The notes beneath the pieces are model-generated. The model was not told the origin of the DNA and did no database searches. It saw only the letters and a program-made list of their open reading frames with translations. From assembly GCA_023053575.1 (NCBI GenBank), contig JAKZAP010000010.1:17110628-17174627 (forward strand): 64,000 nucleotides of DNA, read 5' to 3'. Positions 54,491 to 64,000 of the stretch are shown in pieces. The first letter of the stretch is position 1. Each line of letters opens with the position of its first letter. The stretch comes from Branchinecta lynchi (lineage: Eukaryota; Arthropoda; Branchiopoda; Anostraca; Branchinectidae). A program made the position numbers and the translations under genes.

Positions 54491-54825
54491 TCATCCTAAG
54501 ACAAGAGAAATCCCTTGTCCTCCAAAACCAGGCTGGTTGAAACCTTGATTGAACCCTCCTGGACGCTGCTGGTTAAATCCCTGATTGAACCCTCCAGGGC
54601 GCTGCTGGTTAAATCCCTGGTTGAACCCTCCAGGACGCTGCTGGTTAAAGCCTTGGTTGAACCCTCCTTGGTTGAAACCCTGGTTGAACCCTCCTTGATT
54701 GAAACCCTGGTTGAACCCTCCTTGGTTGAAACCCTGGTTGAACCCTCCCGGGCGTTGATTGAATCCTTGTTGATTAAAACCTTGCCCCTGGTTGAAACCA
54801 GGCTGTAGGAGTCCTCCCGTCAGAC
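54491..54825 (-). CDS. Secreted-type G-F-N-Q repeat peptide, terminal exon
   Basis: The exon starts after TTGCATTCAG and ends at TGA (54493-54491). It reads L-T-G-G-L-L-Q-P-G-F-N-Q and then about 15 units of G-F-N-Q with variants Q-R-P-G-G-F-N-Q, ending G-F-G-G-Q-G-I-S-L-V-L-G. It enters after one base of a codon, the same phase as exon 3 of the glycine-rich gene, and shares the V-L-G C-terminus, so the two are probably paralogs. A signal-peptide exon must lie at higher coordinates; none was found up to 64 kb, so the gene may be larger or broken. The unit repeats suggest recent slippage. Function unknown. Confidence 0.75.
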
Positions 54826-55417
54826 CTGAATGCAAGTAAAGAGCTGCATAAAATATGACGTTATGATCAAGAACCAGACAAAAACAGCTGTGATTGAAAA
54901 TACTAAAACACTGATGGGGGGTGTCACATGATCGACAGGACCAGCTTCGCTTGTGTAAAGTTTATTTACAGACATAGATAGATAGATATGTTTATTGATC
55001 CAACTCGTAGCGCCGACATGGCACTAAATACGTCGACCATTACAGTTAAATACTTGAACAACTGAGTAAAATACTTGAATATATATAATTATTACATAAA
55101 AGAAAATAAATCACTTAGAATTCGCTTGTTTTTTTGTTAATCTTCTCAGTGAAATATGGTACAAAGGAATTTGAATACCGGTTTGTGCGACATTTAACTG
55201 GCACAAGGAGATTTTGATGCCGTTTCCGTCCTGTCACCGGTGCTAGATCGGGCAGAATGTCTCTGTGTTTTTCACTGGCAAGGATTGATCGGCCAAAACG
55301 TAAAATTAAGTTTTCCCGGTGGACATGGAGTGGCTCAAGTCTTAATAGGAGGAGGGAAGCTTCGTAACCATTGTATTTCTGCCCTAGCATAATGCGTCAC
55401 GCTCTGATTTGCAGTGA

Positions 55418-55464
55418 TGCAGTTCAGTATGTTAACTGATTTACAGTTAACATACTGAACTGCA
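55418..55464. repeat. Perfect 21-bp-arm hairpin
   Basis: TGCAGTTCAGTATGTTAACTG, five bases ATTTA, then its exact reverse complement. No stop-linked T run follows, so it is not a terminator. It may be a small MITE remnant. Confidence 0.75.
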
Positions 55465-55514
55465 CTAGTGAATTGATACCAAATGATTTGATACTGAAAG
55501 GACACCTTGCACGT

Positions 55515-55980
55515 CATAGTGTCTCTGCTACCCGTAGGGAAAAAAACGGCCTGGAATCCAGACAAAGCCTGGATTCCGGGCATTTTGCCTGGAGATCCAG
55601 GCATTTTGCCCGGATTTCCGGGCTGTAACCCGGGATTAAAAAACTTAACTGGATTTCCGGACAAGTTTTCTCTGGAAATCCAGGTAAGGATGTTTCTTTC
55701 CTGGAATTCCAGACACCTTGTTGAAATTCCAGACAGGCCCGAATTTACATTTGGTAAGAGCCTGGAATTCCGGGCAGTTGGTTGAAATTCCAGACAAACC
55801 TGGATTTCCACGCCACCTCTTCTGGAATTCCAGGGTAGCAGTCATATTTTCCAGGAACTTGACCTACTTGAAATTCCAGACTGTCCTGGATTTTTGCTCT
55901 TCCTCGTCTGTAAATCTAGGGAATACATGCAGAAAGTCTGGTTTGACGACAAGAAAGCCTGGATTTCAGTATTAGTTGGT
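55515..55980. mobile_element. CTGGAATTCCAG repeat element, left part
   Basis: The left end is CATAGTGTCTCTGCTACCCG followed by TAGGGAAAAAAACGG. The body is a run of degenerate CTGGAATCCAGGC words in both orientations, so it folds on itself many times. The matching right end is found in the second copy at 63501 (CCCTACGGGTAAGACACTCTG). The right end of this copy is interrupted near 55988 by another repeat. Confidence 0.6.
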
Positions 55981-55987
55981 AGATGCT

Positions 55988-56145
55988 CCTTCAGCCCAAG
56001 CTGACTGTGAATCTTATTTGACGGTGCAAAACGGATAAATCAGCTACATTTTGAATAAGTCAGCTACATTTCATAAGTCAGCTCCATTTCTACATCAAAA
56101 ATGTAGCTGACTTATCCGTTTTGCAACGTCAAATATAGGATTAGT
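55988..56145. mobile_element. Palindromic GCCCAAGCTGACT-family element, short copy
   Basis: CAGCCCAAGCTGACTGTGAATC, TGCAAAACGGATAAATCAGC and the inverted ATGTAGCTGACTTATCCG form a short hairpin with the central arms deleted. Confidence 0.55.
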
Positions 56146-56149
56146 TGGA

Positions 56150-57150
56150 TTATAAGGTGTAGCGGAAAAATATACACTGTTCAAAGATTCCGACATTTTC
56201 GTGAAGAAAATACCCTGATCAACATTTTCAAAAATGTCTGAGGAAAATCATCCGAAGAAACTGTCTGCCGAACAACATTTTTATTAAAATCTCGCTTTCA
56301 GTACTTCTCTTATGAAAGTGTTCGGGTCTGAACAAAAACTTTGAAAATAAGAAAACATCGCGGTAAATTAATTACAGAAAGGGGAGTCGAATCTTGTTTA
56401 CTACCTAATTTTTTAACAGTAAGACAGTGTTGCATAATTTATATATCTACATCGGGTCAACATGAGTAAAACACTAAGAAAATATTGTGACAGTAAATTT
56501 GCCAACGTGAGATCTTGTTAGAAAGTGGTGACAGTTCAGAATTACACTGTTGTCTTCCGATGAAAGTGTGATAAACCCCATGATGAGCTGTCTTTTTCTT
56601 AGACAAATAAAGTAATAGGTAATCGTAGGGTAGTTGAAAATGAGAATTTGAGCGGCACGGCCTAGTTATGATATCACTGACGCACAGCTGTGATAGTTAA
56701 ATTATTGTGCACTGCTACAAACAAGAAATCCAATGGATTCCAAGAGAGCATTTGCATTGTCTCGGGAAAATTTTACTATATTTAATTGACGATATTGAAC
56801 TGGGTGAAAATGCGAGTTTGCACAGAAATTTCTCAAAAAATCTGGAGTCAAGTTGGACTTCCGGAACCTTGATACGATGTTTCTCGCAAAAAAGCTATAA
56901 AGATCATGTTTAATATAGAATGCAGAAATGATCCGGCATTATTTGTCGAAATCTGAATTTCCGAATTATCTTTGACTTGCTTCTGCAAGGCTCCGAGTTC
57001 ACATGAACATTCGAAATGTTTATTACCTGAATAATTTAGCTTTGGTTTCATGTTCGAGGTCCGCTTTGAATCATATATAATTTAGAAGCATAGATTAAGG
57101 AAACTACAAAGGAGGGAAATGCCGCAACGTTTTTAGTCAATGCTGACCTT
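56150..57150. other. Intergenic, nothing identified
   Basis: AT-rich. The frames at 56707-57051 lack any recognisable domain or repeat match. Confidence 0.4.
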
Positions 57151-57151
57151 A

Positions 57152-57622
57152 GGCGTACTCTCACCGTTCCCTGAGGACTCCAAATGAGGAGTCATCATCA
57201 CCATCATAAAGAAGGACTCCCTTTCAGATTTGGAGGGGAATCAATTTTTGATGGTTTTGGTACAATATAAAATTAATTAAAAACAATCAGAATAAACAAA
57301 TTGAACAGAATCTATTTTGGAAGCATTCCCCGTATTCTCGCTGTTTCTGTACACCGAGTCCGCGTGGAGTGACTCCTTCTATACTCTAGATGACTAAGTC
57401 CAAAACACGCCTGTGATTCTCAGGAAGAAATAGTAAACGTGTCCGTAACGACTTAAACTCAACGACTCAAATCATGACTCAGCGCAGCTTTGACACCGTT
57501 TCTTCCTTTCTTCCGCAGGTACGCCGGAGATTCTGCATCGGCAGGGAGAGATATAATCAAGAGTATTCTCACCGTTCCCTTCGATTCCCCGAGGAGTCCT
57601 CCGGGAACGGCTAGAATACGCC
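57152..57622. mobile_element. TTAA-MITE related copy
   Basis: GGCGTACTCTCACCGTTCCC at the left and GGAACGGCTAGAATACGCC at the right are family ends. Flanks are TTA and TCTG, so the duplication has decayed or the ends belong to two fragments. The interior at 57195-57400 is inverted relative to 4342-4912. GTACGCCGGAGATTCTGCATCG at 57518 is an inverted piece of the repeat at 24300. Confidence 0.5.
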
Positions 57623-57992
57623 TCTGGTGTTTTATTTGTTCAACATTTGTGTGTAGGCCTATTCGTTTATTCTGTAACCAAAAATGATACGAATTATCAA
57701 AGAAAACAAATTTTCTCGTTTGTCCCAAAAGAATTTCCGTTTTAGAACATGGGTTTTAGGATTTTTCTGTTAATACTCTTGATGACTATCTCTCCTTGCC
57801 GATACAAAATCTCCGGCCTCTCCGGGTACCTGGCGGAAGAAAGGCAGCTGCTCCCAAAGATCGCCGTGATTGTTTGACAGACTTGCAGAGTATAGAACGA
57901 GGTTATCAAGGATTTTAGAGATTCGATGTGAGGTTTTCAGGAAAGCCGGGTCGCAACATTCATGATAAATTCAAATGCGCTAGTCAAACGGT

Positions 57993-58164
57993 CAGTGTTG
58001 CCACATTGGCGGATTTTAAGCTAAACTGGCAGATTTTTTCGACCGACTTGCTGATTTTTTTTTGCTGGCGTGGGAGATTTCTTCGGATTTACGGTGAAAA
58101 AGAAACTTTGGCGCATTTTTCAAAGACAGCTGCGTCAATCCTGGATCACGATCTGGCAACACTG
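57993..58164. mobile_element. MITE with CAGTGTTGCCA ends
   Basis: CAGTGTTGCCACATTGGCGG at the left and TCTGGCAACACTG at the right are inverted. This terminal motif is widespread in hAT MITEs. The flanks share only GTCAA, so the 8-bp duplication is unproven. The 92-codon frame across it is not a gene. Confidence 0.5.
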
Positions 58165-58327
58165 GTCAAGGCTGAAGGAAGAGTTCAAGAATTAAATATT
58201 CTGTGAAGTGTTTACATCATCTGTCATGGATCTTCTTGTGATATATATGAAGATATTGCTCCTGCATGCAGGATGAATGACGTTCTTATATGTAAGTATA
58301 AAATGTACTGGTTAGGTCTATGTACTT

Positions 58328-58573
58328 GTTTATGACAGGAGGGGTATCCAACCTCGAATTCATATCAACTCAAACTTGGCTTGAAAACCTTACAAGGAAA
58401 TTTACGTGCAGTCCTAAACATGTCCTGCACTGGTCTTGCATTACTCAGAACTCAGGGTTTCCTTCTTGACAGTTAGGACTTTTATAGGACTGGACTGAAA
58501 TTTCCTCCCAACCTTTTTAGGCCAAGTTCGAGGTTGTGTAAATTCGAGGTTGGATACCTCTCCTGGTGTATGC
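58328..58573. mobile_element. hAT-like MITE, CAGGAGGGGTATCC family
   Basis: The element spans 58336-58565. Ends CAGGAGGGGTATCCAACCTC and GAGGTTGGATACCTCTCCTG are inverted. Flanking octamers GTTTATGA and GTGTATGC match at six of eight. It shares its body with 34261-34469. Confidence 0.65.
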
Positions 58574-58619
58574 TTACTTAATAATTAGTAACTTTCTACA
58601 ATCTGAATATTTCACTAAT

Positions 58620-59930
58620 TTGTTTGTTTCAAGTCAAATGGAAAGAGGTATAACAGTATAACAAAGATGATATCAGCTCTGTATCAGCTAGCAGCCGACT
58701 GTTTCAGTTTACATTTTGGCATAGACATTTTTTTTTCCTTGTTCTAGATTTTTGCTGACGTTAATAATCCTATGCTTCTTTTTCCATTGGTGATCTCTTT
58801 AATTGTTTACATTGAATGACACCTACTTGTAACTACTTCGCAAAACTGCAGGTAACAAGTCTACCAGAAACAATAGCCACATTTTTTGCAGTCATCCAGT
58901 TAATCGGCCTAAAAGATTTCCCACTATTAGTCATTTTCTTCCTTCGGTTAATCAACCTAAGTTTTTATAAGCTATTTTTTATTCCATTTGCTGGTCGGTT
59001 AACCAACCTGTGGACTGAGGTGGGAGCTCCATCCAGCAGACCTACGCTCTTGGCATGGCGCGAAATTCAAAATTCGCATTGGAGAGATAGGTGCTGGCCA
59101 TGGGAAGATGCCATTTGTTCTTATAAGCTGTTTTTTAGAGCTCAGTTGAAAAGACCGGCAAGACGAAAAAACTGTCAATTGTGGCAAATAGGTAGGTTAA
59201 CAGACCTATGGAGAAAAGGCAAAAATACAGCCAATTGTTTTCATACATTAAAGCCAAATATGTAGGTTCCGACTCAAGCTGCAACCTACTCAACTACAAC
59301 CTACTCAAACTTAATTGTAAACTAGCAGCAGTAGAGGTATGCCTTATTTTTTAGCATCTCTAGAAACCTTTCCAGACCTCTGTTTTGTTTGTTGTCCTTA
59401 TAGAACAGTCAAAAGAATAAAATAACAAAATTGATACCAGTTAAGAGCTATATATTTAAGCAATTTTTCTGCACCAATTTAATGTTGGATTAACATAAGC
59501 TTCTCAAATTTGAACTTCCTTCTTTTCCATTTGATGGGTTGGAAAAGCTAGCAGCAAGGTAATGAAATTGGGATAATCAACTTGTTTCAGCGCTTGCTTA
59601 TCTATCAGGGATGGCAAATATGCCAACCAGTTTTCTGCATTGCATCAGCGACAGTAGGATTTTCTTATTTTTTATGGGTAGGTGTGGCTGATAGAACGTT
59701 TGTAACCTCAAAAGAAGAAACTGCAGAGACAATGGAAATTGTTCTATAATTGTTGACATACAGGAAATCACTATATGAATTAAACATTTTCAGCAAATAT
59801 TTTGCAGTTCAAGTTGCCTGGCATGGTATTTAATTTTTCAGTGGTAATAAGATTAAATAAGCATAGGTTTTATGTGCTAACGAGTTCTGAATTGGTGGTG
59901 TTCGAGCTTGTCTTTGTATTGTCAGCTGAG
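58620..59930. other. Intergenic with local duplication
   Basis: CGGTTAATCAACCT, CGGTTAACCAACCTGTGG and GGTTAACAGACCTATGG with TTTTATAAGCTATTTTTT recur at 58946, 58995 and 59194. They produce a 149-codon + strand frame that has no other support as a gene. Confidence 0.35.
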
Positions 59931-59934
59931 CTCA

Positions 59935-60052
59935 ACTGGTCAATATTTTATTTGGTCATAGTACCATACTCAGCGTTTAGCATAATGTATTCGAGATCCA
60001 AACATACCCAGGAGTTATCATATTGTGGTCCAAAAATCAGGGGTTTGTGGTA
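59935..60052. mobile_element. Half copy of the ACCACAAACCCCTGATTTTT MITE
   Basis: CAGCGTTTAGCATAATG, CATACCCAGGAGTTATCATA and CCAAAAATCAGGGGTTTGTGG match the right half of 32126-32444. It is cut on the left. The next MITE starts nine bases after its end. Confidence 0.55.
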
Positions 60053-60257
60053 GGCTAAGTCAGGGGCGTCACGACTGGGGGGGGGGGGGACGCCCCCAGT
60101 CAACTGACCAAACAGTCAGTTTTTCTGAAAACCAGTTGATTTTTTTTTCAAAACTGTTGTTTTTTTGTTGAAAACAGTCATTAAAATTACCATCCGGTCA
60201 GTAAATGCCTCGTCCCCCACACCAAACATTTTGGCTAGTAACGCCTTTGGACTAAGT
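60053..60257. mobile_element. hAT-like MITE, CAGRGGCGT family
   Basis: The element spans 60061-60249. Ends CAGGGGCGTCACGACTGG and GGCTAGTAACGCCTTTG; target duplications GGCTAAGT and GACTAAGT differ at one base. The G run next to the left end is followed at once by CGCCCCCAGTC, a short internal hairpin with the terminus. Confidence 0.85.
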
Positions 60258-60621
60258 GACACTGAGTAAAATCTGCAAAACTTGACACAAGAAACAGAAG
60301 GAAATTAAGAGAAAACATTCCAAAATAAGGCTGAGCGTAGGCTACTATATAGGGTAAACTAGAAATAGAACAAAAGGTTTTAGAACGAGTCTTGCAGAGA
60401 AGTCGCCTGCCTGGTATGTGTCTTAGTGTTTCTTTGATGAATAAATAAGCATGCCTCTACTTATTTCTGGATGTGATTCACAACCTGCAGACTCATATTT
60501 TGGATAACTACTTAAGCGTGGTCACACAGTTGACAGACAAGTTGGTTACTGCAAGTAGGCTTTAGCCTACTATATCAGTATTAATACGAAGTATAGGTTA
60601 AAAGATTAAGTTTAGGCTGGA

Positions 60622-60792
60622 ATGAATTGGAGTGTATTTAAGCCTTTAGACCAAATGCTCCAATCTGCTGAACTGAATTCAGAGTCTGTGAAGCCTCTAG
60701 AGAAGAGGAGGGTCAGAAAAAAGATCAATCCTAGAGATTTTAGTGAATCTGTAATGGTTTTTGTTCAGCAAAATGATGGTTATTTTAGGTAC
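60622..60792 (+). CDS. Unidentified possible coding exon
   Basis: The frame starts at ATG 60622 and reads M-N-W-S-V-F-K-P-L-D-Q-M-L-Q-S-A-E-L-N, then a basic stretch K-R-R-V-R-K-K-I-N-P-R. It reaches TTTTAG|GTACGG, which could be a donor at about 60790. Composition is protein-like, but there is no domain and no matching downstream exon in a fitting phase was found. It could equally be an open stretch of a repeat. Confidence 0.25.
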
Positions 60793-61265
60793 GGTAAACA
60801 GTTCTAGAATATAGGGTCTTGTTATGCAGATTTGGGTTTCACCATTCTAACACGAATGAGAAATTATATTTGTCTCTGCTTTCTGATAAACTCTCCCATT
60901 GTAGAGATCCTTAACCAACTGCTATAGCACCCTCTTAACGTTGGGGGAGGAGAGGGGGGGGGGGGGGCTGCCCAATTTCCTTGAAATTTCATATTTTGCC
61001 AGTGTGTTGAATTTTGGGTAAAATTTATTGTAGTTTCAAGAAAATTTGAATTTTTTTTTACATTAATATTTGACTTATAATTTGCCACATGCCAGTAAAT
61101 GTGTCAGTAGCACCATACGCGACAGTACCAATTTTAGCAATGCATAAGCCAAAAGTCGCACATATGAAATAGTGAATACATTTTTAGTCGAGTGTTCCTC
61201 GAACAATCCACTATTGCGAGCGCCAAAACAGATTTCGGTTTTCACTGTTTTTTTAGAGCTCATAA

Positions 61266-61870
61266 CTGGGGAACACCCACACCTACCCGGTTCAGGGGCA
61301 AATGGGCCCAGATTGCTCAGTGAATAATGTTCATAACTTGACCAGAGCTGGACATACGACGATGCAATTCCTCGTATTTGTAGATCCTGTGGCTGGGAAT
61401 TACTTTCAAAGTTTCACCTCCCCCACCCATCCCGTTCATGGGCAACTTTGCCCAGATTGACCAAGAGTAAAGTTCATGACCAGTGACAGGAACCAACAGG
61501 TATCAAGTTTACACTTGGTAGGCTTTTGAGCATCGGGGTCTAATTTTGCTTTTTGGGGACCCCCAAACCCCACCCCCACTTGGTTCATAGGCAGTTGCGC
61601 CCATTGTTTAACTTTTAATGTTTTTAACTTGACAATAACTGGAGATAGGGCGATGAAATTTCTTGTGCTTTTAGATCTTAGGGTTGGGAATATACATGTG
61701 GAGTTCAACCACCCTCAACGCTCATGGGAAAGTTGTCCCAAATTGCGCATGAGATACTTGTGGAAATATAGGCCTAGACACACATTTTGATGGGTCGGGA
61801 CCCCCCCTCCCCCCACACCCTCCCGTTAATGGGCAGCTGGGCCTAGATTTCCCATGAGTCAAGTTCGTCT
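61266..61870. repeat. ~150-bp imperfect tandem repeat, about 5 units
   Basis: The phase marker GTTCATGGGCAACTTTGCCC recurs, diverged, near 61292, 61434, 61586, 61722 and 61833, each preceded by a C-rich run (CCCCACCC) and followed by AACTTGAC or AGTTCATGAC. Strand symmetry and lack of long frames show it is non-coding. Confidence 0.6.
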
Positions 61871-62384
61871 ATGGAAGGTCTCAAGTTCAACTCTTGTGTA
61901 CTTGGCGAAATATATGTAGCCTATAGATGTGGATTTTAGTCTAACAGTAACAAATACCACTGCGCGACGTGCTTCAATCCTTCATGAAAAGTTGGAAACT
62001 GAACGGCTTTGTCATATGATCTAGGAATTGCCGTCCTTCATGCAGTTGTAACGGGGTATTAGGCTGCTACGGTTTGGTATTGCACTTATTATAACCATGC
62101 TAATGGAAAAGAGGCTTAAAGGCTCAGACTGGCTAGAAATACAATCAGTATTGAAATTGAAAGAAAGATTTTCAGGATCTCGAATTCTGCATACCGTTTG
62201 TTTCGATTAAAAGCTTTTAAAGTGGGTTGGTTTCAAATTTGGCTGTTAAAATACTTGTTCTTGGTTCTAACGCTGTTTGTAAACATTTTACTTTCACACT
62301 CTACGTTTGAGCACTTGCTCACTAGTCACCGCTTGGGAACAAGGAATCTTTGGTCGATCACTGAAATATGGGTGTTTTATTTAG

Positions 62385-62494
62385 GTAACCCAGCCCAATA
62401 CGAAGGCAGCTTTGGTGTAAGGGATCCAGCGTTTTGCAGATACTTCCATGCAGCACGTGAAGAGAACACAATTTCAGGCTTTATGACCGACTGA
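62385..62494 (+). CDS. Terminal coding exon of an unidentified gene
   Basis: After TTTTATTTAG the frame reads N-P-A-Q-Y-E-G-S-F-G-V-R-D-P-A-F-C-R-Y-F and ends A-R-E-E-N-T-I-S-G-F-M-T-D-stop. It enters after one base of a codon. A poly(A) signal lies 57 bases after the stop. Composition, acceptor and AATAAA together support a real last exon. The upstream exons were not found in the window; the open frame from 62198 to 62384 is hydrophobic, AT-rich and probably intron. I do not recognise the protein. Confidence 0.5.
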
Positions 62495-62550
62495 GATTCA
62501 AGACCAAAGGCTTTATCACCATTGTTTGGTATCTATCGTTTTACCTTGTA

Positions 62551-62556
62551 AATAAA
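62551..62556 (+). terminator. Poly(A) signal
   Basis: AATAAA, 57 bases after the stop codon of the exon at 62385-62494. Confidence 0.55.
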
Positions 62557-62929
62557 TCTATTCAAGATGCAACGTTTTCTGCTGACTGCCTTTTTATTGT
62601 TGTTTGTTTGATCTAAATCATTAAATCAACATTAATTATCACATGTGTTCAAGGATTCATTCGTGCTTGGTTGAATACGAAGAAAGTAGTTTCTCAGAAA
62701 AATAATGGTTTTCTTAGATATTAGAAAGAGTTGAAACCAAGAATGCGGAAATTTATGCCACGGAAGTAAATTGTTTGTTGTGACTTTCGAAAGTCGTAAG
62801 ATGAGAAAACGTCGGGGAACAAATTAGTTATGTTTATATTATTTTATCAGAGCGAAATCCTAGATATATATCCTTCCAGTCAAAGCAAGGTATCAACATA
62901 TCAGTTATGTTTCTGGACATATGTGGAAC

Positions 62930-63501
62930 AAATGAAGTCTGGAATCCAGAACAGACGAGCCGTCTGGAATCCAGAACAGACTAGCCGTCTGGAATCCAGA
63001 ATATACAGGTAGTCTGGAATCCCGGAACTGGAAATTTGGAACCTGGAATCCAGACGAAGCTTGGAATTCAGCACGGAGTCCTAATCTGGAAATTTGGAAC
63101 CTGGAATCCGGACAAAGCCTGGAATCCAGTCAAGAATTCTAGTCTGGAAATTTGGAACCTGGAATCCGGACAAAGCCTGGAATCCAGCCCAGAATTCTAG
63201 TCTGGAAATTTGGAACCTGGAATCCAGACGAAGCCTGGAATCCAGCCCAGAATTCTAGTCTGGAAATTTGGAACCTGGAATCCGGACGAAGCCTGGAATT
63301 CAGTCCGGAATTCTAGTCTGGAAATTTGGAACCTGGAATCCAGACAAAGCCTGGAATTCAGCCCGGAATCCTAGTCTGGAAATTTGGAACCTGGAATCCG
63401 GGATGAAGTCTGGAATTCCAGAATCAGCCTGGAATCCAGGTTCCAAATTTCCAGATGCCTGGATTCCAGGCCGATTTTTTCCCTACGGGTAAGACACTCT
63501 G
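62930..63501. mobile_element. CTGGAATCCAG repeat element, right part
   Basis: About seven units of roughly 63 bases contain CTAGTCTGGAAATTTGG, AACCTGGAATCCGGAC and AAAGCCTGGAATCCAG. The array ends GATTTTTTCCCTACGGGTAA and GACACTCTG at 63501, the inverse of the left end at 55515. The start is not defined. The low-complexity + frames across it are not genes. Confidence 0.65.
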
Positions 63502-63552
63502 AGATAGTTGATTAACTTTAGAAATTAGTTATGCTTGCAGGAAACTGCAAGA

Positions 63553-63840
63553 GACTTCGGTTGTTTTAGCCTCTTTCCATGTCCCTTGGCTTTCAAAAAT
63601 AGCAAATTTGCATAGCCCGGTCTGCTGACCAATAGATTCTCGCTTACAACGATCGGCAGCCTGATGCGTCAAATAAGGAGAACAAAGGTGGCAAGTGTGA
63701 TAATCAGTATGATGCCAAAAAGGAGCTAGGATGCAGTTATAAAGTCTAGAATCGCGGGGACGAGAATGGATGGAAATACAACTGAAGTAGAAGGACTTGA
63801 ACGCTACGACGTTTCAATTAACCCCATTATGCTTGACTTT
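63553..63840. repeat. Dispersed repeat copy without the mariner-like palindrome
   Basis: Matches the flanks of 16899-17281, including GAGAATGGATGGAAATACAA and CTGAAGTAGAAGG, but has no palindrome at the corresponding place (near 63590). Confidence 0.5.
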
Positions 63841-64000
63841 ATATACAACTTGATTATGACTCAATGGAGTTCCAGGGTCAATGTAGGCAGGAATTTCTGC
63901 CCCTTTCGTTTGACTAGTAGGCTACTACTTGACTCATATTAGGCACTTGACTGTATTTACAACTTGATTATGAATCAAAGGTTAAATGCTAACTATGTCG

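Noticed and set aside
54515..54808. A 97-codon + strand frame opposite the G-F-N-Q exon
   Set aside because: It mirrors the repeat exon. Only the - strand has an acceptor, a stop and an AATAAA in order.
57993..58164. Target duplication for the CAGTGTTGCCA MITE
   Set aside because: Flanks share only five bases at shifted positions, so an 8-bp duplication could not be claimed.
58816..59265. A 149-codon + strand frame
   Set aside because: It is made of a locally duplicated GGTTAACCAACCT segment, with no acceptor, domain or poly(A) signal.

Overview
This is 64 kb of nuclear DNA from an invertebrate animal. Genes are split by GT-AG introns, TATA boxes and AATAAA/ATTAAA signals are in place, the DNA is AT-rich between genes, and transposable elements are very dense. 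Nothing bacterial, viral or organellar was found. Small secreted glycine-rich peptides of this type are common in arthropods, crustaceans included, but that placement is only a guess.

Host genes are sparse. (1) On the + strand, the last two exons of a cationic amino acid transporter of the SLC7/CAT family (2057-2184 and 6933-7126); the rest lies left of the window. (2) On the - strand, a complete three-exon gene for a small secreted glycine-rich peptide (26304-21705), with a TATA box, signal-peptide exon, RR-containing propeptide exon and Gly-rich exon, all in consistent phase. (3) On the - strand, the terminal exon of a second secreted-type repeat peptide rich in G-F-N-Q (54825-54491); its C-terminus (VLG-stop) and splice phase match gene 2. 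(4) On the + strand, an unidentified terminal exon with a poly(A) signal (62385-62556).

The centre of the window (about 34-45 kb) holds a two-gene DNA transposon. A THAP-domain DDE transposase on the + strand (35332-37083) converges on a spliced three-exon gene on the - strand (42132-38005) that encodes a SAP-like region, a SWIM zinc finger and a YqaJ/lambda-exonuclease-type nuclease. Both reading frames are intact and all visible catalytic residues are present. The pairing fits the ISL2EU branch of the PIF/Harbinger group. Its terminal repeats were not found.

Most of the rest is non-autonomous elements, many defined here to the base by target-site duplications (TSDs). hAT-like MITEs with 8-bp TSDs lie at 3164-3952, 20984-21106, 21955-22230, 44882-45470, 46838-47157, 48596-48833, 58336-58565 and 60061-60249. 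A nested pair of fold-back elements lies at 32008-33354. A TTAA element lies at 4342-4912 and a TA (mariner-like) palindrome at 16899-17281. A 5.5-kb fold-back (9782-15322) has arms of about 0.75 kb that start with minisatellite arrays and is flanked by an 8-bp repeat. There are also LINE 3' ends with (TTAC)n tails, a LINE zinc-knuckle fragment, a tRNA-like SINE, and five dispersed blocks of a roughly 415-bp composite tandem repeat. Many elements sit inside others, so relative insertion order can be read in several places.
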